Shown here piece after piece: positions 1-13,100 of a stretch of DNA of 64,000 nt. Position 1 is the first letter of the stretch. Each line of letters starts with the position of its first letter. Under the pieces are notes generated by a model. It saw only the letters and a program-made list of their open reading frames with translations, was not told where the DNA came from and searched no databases. The position numbers were made by a program, and so were the translations under genes. The stretch comes from Campanula takesimana (Eukaryota > Streptophyta > Magnoliopsida > Asterales > Campanulaceae): positions 248,001 through 312,000 of the forward strand of contig JAOWBW010000283.1 of NCBI GenBank assembly GCA_026119855.1, read 5' to 3'.

Positions 1-20
1 TGCCTACTCAAAAAATACTA

Positions 21-1097
21 CTCCCTCCGTCCTAGAATGAATGTCCGAAACTTTCAAATTTGCTCTTGGTCAAGAGTAAATTTGAACATTCATTTAGGGA
101 AGGAAAAATTGCATTTATGATCACCCAACTATGGGCCATGATTGGTTTTGATCACTCAACTATTTTTTTCTTGCGTTCAATAGTCTGAACTATTTATTTG
201 GTGCTTCGGTGATCACTGGGACTAAGTCCATCCAAAATAATTCGTTAACTCCCTGTTTGCTTATCCACGTGCCATTTTTTTAGGATAAAAATAAGAATAC
301 CAGGTTTAGTTAAATACAATGGGTCAATCAGGTTAACCTCTAAACCGCACAAAATCAAAAGGGTTTAAGAGACAGACACTACGGCAAAATCGATCGGCTC
401 TCCAACGAAATGCTTCGGGGAGTTGAAACTAAGCAGAGATCCGGAGATTCCCGAATAGGTTAACCTTTCAAACTGCTGCTGAATCCATGGGCAGGCAAGA
501 GACAACCTGGCGAACTGAAACATCTTAGTAGCCAGAGGAAAAGAAAGCAAAAGCAACGCGATTCACAACTTCGGCTTCTCTCTCTTTCTAGCAGACGATG
601 TATTGAGGGTATACTCCTTGATTGCATTTTTTATTCGCTCTGGGCATGAGAATAATTCACCAACAGTAAAGGCTGCACGTTTGTCCATGTTCTCTTCTCT
701 TTGACTTCCTTCTCCAACATCCTCTCCATCGTCTCCTAGAAAGAGAGAGAAGCAGAAGTTGTGAATCGCGTTAGACAGCCGATCGATTTTGTTGTAGTGT
801 CTGTCTGTCGTGCTTTTCAAAACCCTTTTGATTTTGTGTGGTTTAAAGGTTAACCCGATTCACCCATTGTATTTAACTAAACCTGGTATTCCTATTTTAC
901 CCTTTAAAAATGGCATATTGGATAAGCGAACAGAGAGTTAACGAATTATTTTGGATGGAGTTAGTCCCAGTGATCACGGAAGCACCAAATAAATAGTTCA
1001 GGCTATTGAACGCAAGAAAAAATAGTTGAGTGATCAAAGCCACTCATGCCCAATAGTTCGGTGATCATAAATGCAATTTTTCCTTTAGGGAAAGAGG
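21..1097. mobile_element. Stowaway-like MITE, split by a nested insertion
   Basis: The left end reads CTCCCTCCGT after a TA dinucleotide. The short body continues to about 92 and resumes after 1084, ending near GAGGTAG followed by TA. The body is interrupted by the fold-back element at 102-1083. Removing that insertion leaves a MITE of roughly 100 bp. The right terminal bases are degenerate, so that end is uncertain by a few bases. Confidence 0.6.
102..1083. mobile_element. Mutator-like non-autonomous fold-back element
   Basis: The element starts GGAAAAATTGC and ends GCAATTTTTCC. It is flanked on both sides by the 9-bp direct repeat TTTAGGGAA (93-101 and 1084-1092). Nine-base duplications are typical of Mutator-like elements. 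The arms are long and imperfectly complementary, roughly 102-365 against 820-1083, with an inner complementary block (369-409 and 556-600 against 720-810). The left arm carries about 150 bp that the right arm lacks. The short open frames inside (365-556, 563-820) are fold-back sequence and not genes. Confidence 0.8.
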
Positions 1098-1176
1098 TAG
1101 TATATCACATATAGAGCATGCTTAATGGGCTAAAGCAAGAAACACACCTCGTAAATGAAGCAATCAAAGAAGTCAT

Positions 1177-4100
1177 CTATACAACTCGAACCCATGTGCC
1201 ACCACACATAGGACAGCCATGAACCCATCGGCTGATCCACCATGTCTCTCTGTCATTCTGATTAGACTGGCTACTAGCACCTTGTGAAGCGAATGCTGAA
1301 GTCTGCCTTAAACATCTTATGCACTGCAACACAAACATTACTCACAATAATCAACGGGGGGAAATGGGTTTAATGAGAAGAAAGGTGCAATGGGCACAAA
1401 CCTTATACCAAACTCCTTCAAGACCTGTCTTCCACACAGCAGTTACAACATCTCTTCGAGAACCCATTATACCTAGATATGCTCCTAAACCAACAGAAGT
1501 ATTCAAGCCAAAAGCTGCATCTCTTTCAGACATCCTGCGCTTCCTAGGCCACAAGCGGTGAGGCTCATAATAAACATCCACATTTTCTGATGAACTCTGG
1601 TCAAGTGGGTCTGTTGAATTCCGAAGCTTGGAAGAATTATCTAAAATGCCTGTATCATCTGGATCAGACCAAGGCCCACCAAACATATTCCTCCTATGCC
1701 ATTCTTCAGATGGGGGATGTAATTCTAACTCCCTTAGCAACAAACCGGCAGCATCTGCACCTCTAGGGCGAGGCATATTCTGCATAAATAGCCAACACTC
1801 CATGTGAATCAAAGATAGTTCAAATATGGAAGAACAAATGAGAAAAACTGGACAACTTAAAGTGAAAGCTGTGCAACGTTATACGAGTGAACTGGCAAGT
1901 TTCTCGCAAGATATGCTATTCCAACTTCACATTGCCACAAATCTAATACTCCCTCCATACGATAATGATAGCCCCATTTGAAAGCAGAGAGGGGAGAGGG
2001 TAGAGAGAGAGGCTATTTCCGGTTCCAATCTCTGCCCTCCAGGTCACAGTGGATCAACCTTACCATCGCGACAAGGCTCCCCTATTCTGAATGAATTATT
2101 GAAGGAACTACGTGCACTCACTAGAAACTTTTGGAATTTATTATACTCCCTCCGTCCCAAAATGATCGTCACACACTTTTCGCTGTTATTGCGAAAGAAC
2201 TTTCAATAATTTTAGGTTGATATAATTGTTGTAATGACAATCTAAAACTTGGTAGTGATAGTATTGTTAATGGTGCATCAATAACAAGATTTAGATTTTC
2301 ATTAGGACAATTCAACCAACCTAAAATTATTGCTCAAAACTCCTTCACAATAACAGCGAAAAAAGTATGAAGATCATGTTGGGACGGAGGGAGTATACAG
2401 CTGTATTTCCTGTATAATATTTTTAGAAGCCATTCCATACCCACACTACTAATTTTAAATAAGAACTAGCAATCTGATAAAAGATGCATAAAGCAGTCCA
2501 AAAAGTCGACTATGATTTTTGCACAAGCAAGGTTATCACTGTAAACACTGGAAATAAAGAGATTCAAATTAAAATCTAAAAGGAAATCAGATGTGCAAGT
2601 TCGCAAAAATGAGATTGTAGTTCAAACTACGGACAATCAGATTTATCCCGTAAAAATGCCAAAGAGACTGTTTCGAGATTCAGAGTTTAGTAAATAAATT
2701 ACAAGTTCTTTATTTATAACTGATATGTAACTGATCCGGCAAAAGACTGTGGAGGAATCAATGCCTCGATCTTGGTGTAATGCATATATCCAAAATTTAT
2801 TTCACCGCTTAAACAGGAGGCTTCCGTCGCGTGAGAAATGGCATTTGTTGCTTTGCTAATTTTTTAGCCAAGTTGTAGATACTCCATCCATCCCATAATG
2901 AATGCCACGCTTTCCTTTTTGGTCAGTCCTAACATAAGTGTCGTGTTTCTAACTAATGAAGTCTTAGTACAATTTTATCATGGTTTTTGAAAGTTTGGCA
3001 AGTCAACAGTGACCCTTGTTAAAGGACGGAGGGAGTAGTATCCAGTGCTTAACTACAGGTTCTGCTAACAGGTCCAACGTTTCATGAATAATAACTATAT
3101 TGATTTTTGACCATAAAGTAAAAACATTCATTGGCTAATTGCTGGCAGCATATATATTGAGAGATGGACTCCCTTTCTCACACACAGAACAGAAGTAGAA
3201 ATGAAATTATGTTTATGACTTCCTTACCTGCATATGTGGACCAAGAGATGCTTCTACAACCTCTGGTAAGACGGTATAGTTCCCGTCAATGTAATGAAGG
3301 CGGACCTGTATGTTGTTGCTTCCTACCTGAGAAACAGGCAATGGATGCGAGAGACCTGATGTTCGCCTACAGAGATCCATGAGTATGAGGAAAAGAACCT
3401 TGACCTGCATGATGGTAGCTCCCATGAGAGCAGAACAGGAAGGAAAAAAAAAAAAACTAGGGTCACCAATTTAACAACATAAGTTGGATATGGAAGCGAG
3501 TTAAACCTTGGTATTTTGAAACAATAATTGCAGTTCAGAAAACAAATTCTGAAACGATATTAATACGGAAAGATAACAGGTGAAACTCGTGCCTTTATAT
3601 GTCTTAGTTTTGATACAAAATTAGATCATAGGCAGATACCTCTTCAAATGTGTACCCCTGACCAGCATTTCCAGACCCTAATCTTGAGCGGCTAGCCGGA
3701 CCTTCTTCAGATCCTTTTGCTCCAGATCCAACCTGACCAGTAGGCTTTGTAGGAGCCGAGTTAATTTCTTCTACCTTTCCAGGGCCATTTCCCTGTGGCT
3801 TTGTCACAGCAGCATCTGTGCTTTTTTGAGCACCTCCCATCATACGTTGTTGCTGAGTTCGCCGGAAGAAAAAACAGAAAAGCAGAAGTTGGCACAACCT
3901 ATGAAGGAAATGGGAGTCCCCAATCAGCCTAACAGCTGGAGTTCCTGGAAAAGTGCCAGTGTTAATACTTATCGGCATAAACGATGATGGTCCGTTTATT
4001 GGATTCGGGGTTGAACTGGGAACAGCATCACCAGTACTACTGATTTTGGCAATGGCTCCTTGTACCCAAGCTTGCAGTTGGGTTCCAGTGGCACTACCAA

Positions 4101-7100
4101 CCTGAGTAGCTGGAAACATATGAAGCGTATCAGAGCAATGTCAACTAGGAAAAGCTGACCTCAAAGTAATGATTTGATATAAAAGGAGTAAATAACGGTA
4201 ATGGACAGAAATAAATAGACTTCATTATATGCAGTATTACACAAAGCTAAAAGAACCTAATGTTCTACTCTGACCGACTATAATTAAAGAAAAACCAAAA
4301 AATGTCGAGTACACTGACCTTGACTTGACACGGGAGAAGCAGAGCTTTGGGTTGGACTTGTCACCATATTCCGGTTGCCACCTGTGCCTGCAGTAACAGC
4401 ATGGCTTGCCAATGTACGACAGAAACTCGCGTAACGCCGTAAGCGCGTTATGAAGTGTGAAGCTAGATCAAGGACAGCATCAACGTAAGCCTGCAACACA
4501 GAAAGAATTGAAAGCCCTAATTTAGAGGTTGCATATTGCAGTTAGAAATGTGTTGAAGTAAAGGGAAGAAATGAACATTAATTGGCCGTTAAGGAATAGG
4601 AAAACTAAGAAGGAGCTCGGGAAGAACCTGAATGCTTAATATTAGAGCTGGATCAACAGCCATTGCTTCAGAATCAATGCCAGATAATGTTTCACCAGAC
4701 GCCTGCCATGGCTCCGATACCAAAGCTGAAGGATTCAAGAGAGCGGACTCGATCCCTTTTCCCAGCATATCCAATAACAACCTTGCTTGCATATCAAGGA
4801 CCATTGCCCGAACCTCTTGAGCATTTGTACCTTCTAATAGCCTGCATTTTATCTTGTCAAGCCCCTGATTGTTCGAAACGGAGTTTGTAAGAGTTTCATC
4901 CATCATGAAGGAGTTCCAAGGCATCAGGTTATGAAAAAACTGATGGTAACAATAATTGTAGAGAAGGGTAATGGAACATACAGGTCCGTACTGTTGTCTA
5001 TGTTGAGTAGAAGGAAGAGAGTGAAAATCGGCATCCAAAACTGCAATGACACTGTTCAAAGAAACTGAAACAAGAAAGAAAAATCAACAGATAAGTGCAC
5101 TTCAGCCAACATTGTCCAGTGGAAACAACATAGAAAAGTACATTTTAATGATGCGATGTGACAATCAAAAAGAAGATAGTCTTGGTGGAAGCTCTATAGA
5201 AACAGAAAGACCCACAACACCACACAACTTAAGGTGGAACATAAAATGGCCATACACAACCAACATGTGAAATCAAACCCCATCATCAACCATTTATCTT
5301 CAATTCCAAATTTCCAAGTAGACTCATTTCGCTTTCAATCACCCTAATCCATATTTCCTTTGATTACAGACTCTTATTTCGTAATGGTGTATATGCATAC
5401 CAAATATTTCAAATTCAAAAGGGCAGAGGGTAGTAACACCCCCCTCCACCCAACCAATACACACAAATATGTAACATAAAAATGGTTCATGCATTCTTAC
5501 CAATACCATCCTCAGCAGCACTTTGTGTACAGCCAACAGCATCCCACCAATCAACTCCAACCAAAAGGCTCCACCAGAATCTGGCCATACACAACCAAAA
5601 CATATGAAGTAAAGAAAAAAGAACAAGCATGAACCCAACAGATGATTTCACATCTGATAAGAGAGGACGTGGACTACTACCAATAACATGATAATTGATC
5701 CTATAACAATTTTTTTAGAGTACCTCTCCGCAATTGCACGTTCCCACGTCGAGGAGTTGGCTTTGACTTGACTACTCGGAACAGCAGGAGGAAGAACACG
5801 AATTATCTTTAGCATAGTACGATCACTACCAGTATCATGCCAAACAGAAGCAGAACAGCAGCTGGTAGAAGAGAAAGCGGGAGAAGCAATTGCAGAAGCA
5901 ACATCGATTTGATAGTTATCAACTGGAGTAAAGCTTGAGCCAGAGAAGATGTGGACACCGCCTCGTAGAAAAGCTACAGCAACCTCACCACCGTGGGCAG
6001 AGTAGACAATCCGGGCAAGACTTCTAACATCACTTGGTAAATCAAAGGGGTCAAAACGTAGTCTTTGTTCTTTACCGGTACCAGATTCAGGTGTGTTTAA
6101 TCCATCAGAGGCTGATCCAGCTGAAGCTACCTGTTTAATTTTGAAGTAGTCGGCTGCAGGTATGCATTTATTCACCTTAGTCACCCAAACCGTCTGCATT
6201 GGAGGCTGTCCCCCAAAACTGGAAGTTGGGTTTCCAAATATCGGATGCAGGACAACAGGCTCAAGAGATGATTCCCAACGTTGAACTCTCCATCCTGTTA
6301 TAGACGGACCCTCATCAGGGTCATAAGGGGACATGTACTGCCCTGCAAAGACAAGGAAAACAATTAAGGTCCATTTACCTCAACAAATATAGAACACAAT
6401 TGTCATGCATTAATACTTTTAAAATAAACTACAGTAAGAACATGGGTGGGAAAACCTACTGAGGAATAGAGTCTAACAGGAGTATTCTTTTTCTTTTAAC
6501 CTTGATCAAAAGAATAAGTGGAACTGCAGAAATATGTTTATATGTGAGTATTCCCTTTCTTTTTATGCATCAAAAATTTGAATGGCATTAGAATGATGTG
6601 TGTATATATAATCGATAGATCTCAATGATGAAATTTTAGTTATCGAAAGAATCTTGTTTATGAAAATTGGTCTTGCACGCAAGGAGCGGAAAACCATTCA
6701 GAAACAGAATTCCATCTAAGAAATAAAGACAACTCGCAACAAAACCAAACATTTATACAATAATTTCCCTCTTTAGATATGGATTAAGAGTGAGCATGAT
6801 TATATCTACAAATTTTTCAATATCAAATTGTGAAGAAAATTTATTCCGCTGCAAAATGAATGTCCCTCTATAGCCTAAAAACAAATATTACCCCAAACTG
6901 ACTGTCCCTTTTCTAATGACGTCACTAAATTCGCTTCGTTCAACTATCCTATCCACGCGCATTTACAGTACTAAAATATGGACACTAGGGGTATCTATGT
7001 GTTTGTTCTCAAAGCGATAAGTAAAGATAAATTTTGAAAAATAATGCAATAAGATAATGGTGCTGACTACATATGCATGTACCCTGTAGTAGAAGAGGTG

Positions 7101-10100
7101 ATTAAAACAGAGATGATTGGTCCACACACATTTGTAAAATCAAGTAAGTTATGTAAGCGAAAAAACAGTACCCTCAACTATAACAATAGCTATGACAGAG
7201 CCACCACTGGTTGGATCAAAGGCAACTGCAGTAACTCCAGATCCCCACGTTGTTGTTGCTGCCGATTGAGATGAAGCCTCGGGACTCACATATGCAGAAA
7301 AATTTGAAACAGGAGAACAATGAAGTGCAACCATGTCACCATACTCATGCTCTGTCAACCTTTTACCTTGCTTAGCCTCTAATAATAGATACTCTTGCCA
7401 GCTAAATAAATAGGCAGCTAAAGAAGCAAAACCATCCCATAGAGGTGGACTTAGAGACGGAGGGATCCCAATGCTCGAACTGGCCTTTGGAATTGCTTGA
7501 AACCCGTTTCCAGGCCCAGGCGTGACTTCCCAAACTACGACAGTTGACGGGTTCACGATGGGAACGCCTGCCACATGCAGGGCTCCAGAGTCTGTTACAA
7601 TAGCATCAGCAGCCATAATCCCACTAGGTCCAGCACCTAAGAGGCCTTTGCTAGTACAAAACCATTTTGATGCCGTGCCACTCTGAGTAGACGGCCACTG
7701 GGACCAGTGCAGTTGAACAGAACCAGATGAGAAGACAGAACAGACACAAAGGAAGTTCGGCCATCCAGCTGAATTAACAACAACAACAAAGCCTTAATCC
7801 AAAAATAAAAGAAAAAGTGTTCACGCTTTGATATAACAAAAGATGCATACAACGATGACATGAAAGTTGACTAGAAGAAGAAGGGTTAAGAAAGGGAAAA
7901 TCATCTTAAGGAACCCTGGCTGTGTGGTCAAAAGAGAACAAAGCTTTTTTATTGGGAATTGAGGCTTCAAATATCTGGAGGGAGTTATCCCAATATATAG
8001 ATGCTTTGGGATATATGAAGCAGGGCTGATATATCATCATTTCTCAAAAGCACCTGTTTCGTCAACTTTTGGTTCCCAAATTTTGGTCTCCAGTTACCCC
8101 CCCTGCTATGTACCGCACTTATTCTATCAAAAATTAGTGAAACTGATGAAAAATACCCTATTTAGGTTTTTTTAATAAGACCCACTTTAGATTTTGATTA
8201 AATAAACATTTATTCCAGTCCCTGGATTGTTGATTATTATACATTTGGTCCCTGAAATATTGAATTGTAAGCATTTGATATCTCAGCCGAAAACGATATT
8301 CATGTGATTTCTGAACTAAACACTGACTTCCAGTTAACCCATTGGCTCGTTCATCATTACTTTTTTTTTTATCAAATTATTGGAACTGATAATACAGTCA
8401 TGATAATATAAATAACGAGTTTACTCATGTATTTTTGTCAGTTTTCAATATAATAATGAATCCAATCGGGCATTAAACTTGCTCATATGCTATACCAATT
8501 CAAACCTGAAAAGAGCTTTTGAGTATTTATGATCCTACTATTCATAGCATGCTAGCATTTCAACAATAGTAACTCCAATGTGCTTTTTCTAATAACCTAT
8601 GAACAAAGAGAGATGCTTTTGAGGCCAAAAGATGTTCATCGGATGATCATTCCCAGTTATCATAGAAACATGTAAGTTGCTAAATACTGAAGGGACTGCA
8701 CACAACTCAAGATGAAATATACAATAATGGAAAATAAGAAGCACTTGTCAGATTTGATCCAGTTACAACAAATGATTGATTCCATTGCAGATAGGGTTCG
8801 TGATTATATTGAAACTGACAAAAATAAACTCATAGTAAAGTCGTACTTGTAATCCCATGAGGGTATTGACAGTTCGAACAAATTTTGACAGATAAGGACA
8901 TAACGTGAAAGTCAGGGCCAAGGAGAGTAGCTAGAGCCAAAAATCAGTTCAGGGACCAAATGCATAAAATGAAGAAGTTCAGGAACCAATTATTAATTTG
9001 ATCCACATCTCATAAGTGTATTTTTGTTAATTTCAATCAAATTTGACAGAGAAAGTAATGATGATGAACCAAGGGGGTAACTGGATGTAAAAACTTAGTT
9101 GAGGGACCATATTGCTTTTCTTTTTGGTTCACAAACCAAAACATATATTGCAAAAGTTAAGGAATCAATTGTTTAATTAATACATTAAATTCCAATCATA
9201 TAAATATTTTAAATATGATGTAAACAGGTTCGAAAACACCTCCTACAGACGAACCAAAAATCCAGTAATTCAATAATCAGAGTAACCAGAGAAAACTGCG
9301 ACAACATGCTAACCTGGAGCTTGTGGTTGTTGAGAAAGGAATTTTTCCTCAAAAGTTGACTTTGTGGAGCTACTAGATCTAGAAGAAAGCCACCTATACT
9401 AATGTTCGCCCAAAAAAATAAATAAAATGTGTCAGAAGTTGAAGTGAGAACGCCCAAAAAAAAGCAAGAGCATCATACCGGAGAAACCCCTGATAGCCAC
9501 TTTGTAACAACCGCGATATCCTGCCGCCATTCATGCTCCCGTCGCCAACAACTGGCATCTTTTACCAAACTAGCAGGGCCCTGAAAATTAGAAGAAAACT
9601 CAAGCTTATACAACAGAAAAAATTACAATACAAGTTGCAGGAAAAAGAAAGCCATATGTTGGCAAAACAAATCATCTGACTGGCGGTAAAGCAAGTGAGG
9701 CTAGAACATGTGCCATGAGAGAATTATAGACCTAGAATACAGGGGAAGAACGGACCCAAAATAGAAAACAAACGGGTCCTCAATCATTTAGTGACATTAT
9801 AGAAAAAAAGATTATTATTTCAAACTGTTACTTATGGACAAAGTATTTCCCCACATGTCTTTTTAAAAACGTTACCAAATGTGTTGTTTTCTTGAATTCT
9901 CTATTGCTAAAAATGAATTGAAAGTTTGAGAATTTACATTCGCTATTACCATCAGAGAACTATATTTTCTCGTTAAATCCCTATTTTTGATTTATTTATT
10001 TTTTGGATTAGAGTAATGAACGTATAACATTTAAAGAAGGATATAAATGGAAATGCAAAAATTAAACAAAGCAACAATTATGCCTTCTTAAACAAGGATT

Positions 10101-13100
10101 TTTTGTCTAGTGGCCAACATAAATGAGACGGGGGAAGTACCAAAACTTTTAATCTGATACTAGCAATAGTGAATTCACAAAAATAAAACATTTTAGTATA
10201 TAATTTTTCAGCAAGAACATTTGTGTAAATACTTTATCTATTAGTAACAGTTTGAGAAAAAAATCAGAAAAAGACCAATTACCTGGCAAGGCTGAGTCCA
10301 TATGGTTATTCGCCCAAGAAAATTAGCAATTAGCAAGGCCCGAGGGCAAGATGCAGGAGCCCATTCAATAAACTGAACAGAGTCACGAGGAGAATCTGTT
10401 GCGATCATCATTAGTAACTATTAATATTCAGACTAGAAGACGTTTGAAAAAAAAAAAAAAAAAAAAAGAGACACAAGACTCCAAATTGTGATGCAAGTCA
10501 AAAGAATCAACCAATTAAAGGAAGACTATGTCACAAGCATATCCAATAAAATGAACAAAAAAAATTAAAACATAATCCTGCTGTCCGGAAATATAGTCTC
10601 ACTTTTTAGTGTGAATTCAATTGAATGTTACCTATAACTTAGATTATTTAAATTATCCTAGGGAAACACTACAAAAAATATTGATATTCAATGGTGTACT
10701 AATAACATGTTTTAGTACTCATTTGAATGATTACATTTCCTAAATCTTTTGTGAAAATTCACTCAAATTGATAACTAATAAGTGGGACTATCTTTCCGCG
10801 GCAAGGGGAGTAAAAGAGCAACATAATGAACTATGACAATAGTCAGGCATCTTTCTAAAGCTTTGCCTTGGACTATATCTAGGCTGACTTCTCATAATTC
10901 GAGGAGACTTCACATTGACTTGGCAGTTGGCACTACATTACTTTATCAATATCTTCCATATTCTAACAGCTAGATTACAATGGAGAGTCTGATTGTAGAC
11001 CACCTACCATGTAAATTTTTCCAGTCTCACAAATTCATTAGAATATAGTAATCAAGGCAAGAAATTAAATACTCACTCAACACTGAGAAGACACATTACC
11101 TGCTATCACATTGAACACCGTACACTCGGTCGGACGCTCTGGGATCACAATATGTATAGGGATCCAAAATGGAGGATTTGCATTAGAGCTACAAGAAAGT
11201 GAAAAGAGACGAAGTTGAAACAAAGTGTCAACCAATACAAACTACAATATTACTTCCATATATTAACACTCTCTAAATTAATAACCTGCCAAAGATAATA
11301 TTTTCTGGAATTACAAACATATCTAGGACAACTTAATAAAATATGAATTTATAGTTGTTTGTTTTCAGGTGAAATGCATAACTGGGTGGATTTCATCTTT
11401 AACTTTTCTCATTACATATAACTGGAGTTGCCTTCTTGTACTGCAACAAGAAATTGTAAACAGTGCCTCTAATAGTGCTTCCTTTCGCATGATTGGATCT
11501 CGAGAGAGCGAGACGTTAAAACTTAAAAATGACAACATTTCTCTCCTTCTGGATCTTTCTTGTTAATTCTTTTTCTTTGCTTTTTGTATTTTTTCGTTTC
11601 ACAGATTACTAAAACGGTCCAACGGACCGTGAGCTTGGCCCGGTCCGTGAGGCAAAATGGGAGCCCAGCCTGAGTGCAATACCCGCGGACATCAAATATT
11701 TTGCCTGATAACATAACAGAACAGTCTTATGTTTCAAGCGGACATCATATATTTTACCCGAAAGTTGACCTCTAAGATATATTTTGCAGAAAGAAACATA
11801 TTTCTATCAATACCATGGAACTAGCATTGCCCCAGAGAGAGGATATTCAAATAAGAGATAAACTACCAGCTATAAGTATGACATCCAACAATAACCAACT
11901 CAGCCAGATAACAAAGTCTCTGAAAGAAAGAAAGAAAAAAAACTACCTTGGAATTCTTGCACAAGTTTCAGATGCACATGCGATGGCATTTAGCTTCCCA
12001 CACCAAGCAACAGCACTGGCCAAATAGCAGAAGAGAATATAAGAACTTGCAAAGAAAATAAGATATCTGAGCAACATGCAACAATAGGAAAAATGCACCT
12101 ACTTTCGTGGAAGTTATCTATTCAATTAAAGAAATCCAGACTTCGGATACATCAAATCAACTGGTCTTTTATGATCAAATTACCGATAGTCATTTTGGTG
12201 CAACGCAAACATAGAGACTAAGAGTAAGAACAAGAAAAACAAAAGACGAGATTCATCGCCTTTGCAAAGGTTTAACCAACTCCAATAAATAAATGCTCCA
12301 AGATTTCTCAATAGCATGTTCATAGGTATGAATCATACAGGCTACCTGCAGCTAGAGCAATAAAGAATCCTTTTAGGAATGCTTTTACATACATTTCCCT
12401 TCGAGTTCGGAAATTGTGCATTGTGGTACACTACTACAATATTTTTATAAGAAATAAACTTTTGGGGTCATATAAAGACATTTCACTAATATGTGTGCGA
12501 CATATGTTACTTTTCAAAAAATGTTTGTAACATGCTATCAATAAGTGTTTTTGAGATATTAATATCTGGACCGCATTTACCAAAATAATATATGGCGATT
12601 ATTTGGGGAAGAAAGCAGTATTAAAATCTCAATTTCAATAAGGGCCTTTTAAGATGATTTCTTTTTTGGAGTTGGCAGTGTAGAGCATTTGCCTGTGGTT
12701 TTAGACAATACAGTATATACTTTCTTCCTATAAGAGATTCACTTGCAACCTTTGGATACAAAATATGAAAAGCTTTTAATCGCAAAGAGTGCGATGATAA
12801 GATGTCAGACTAGAAGCATAAGTCGACTTATTTCTAGTCTGGCAACAGCTGACTAATTCAAACCAAACTAACAATCAAAGCTCATAGCCCAACAGAATCA
12901 ATTCTAGGAATCGTCTTAAGGTTACGTATTGACAGTGTAGACGTGACATGGTAGCAACTACGTTATAGTACTGCATGCAGATTTGGAACCATCCAAGGGT
13001 CATGATTCTCAAGAATAAACGATTTATGATATTTTTCTCTTCTTCAGAAGCCGCCGGACAACCAGGTCCTAAATTCTGGATGGCATTCATTCACATGCCT

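Noticed and set aside
1948..2080. A Stowaway-like left end (CTCCCTCCATAC) in the MED16 intron before exon 15
   Set aside because: No complementary right end was found nearby; at most a fragment.
12430..12640. A possible CACTA transposon end (CACTACTACAA) in the first MED16 intron
   Set aside because: I found no matching inverted partner or 3-bp duplication.
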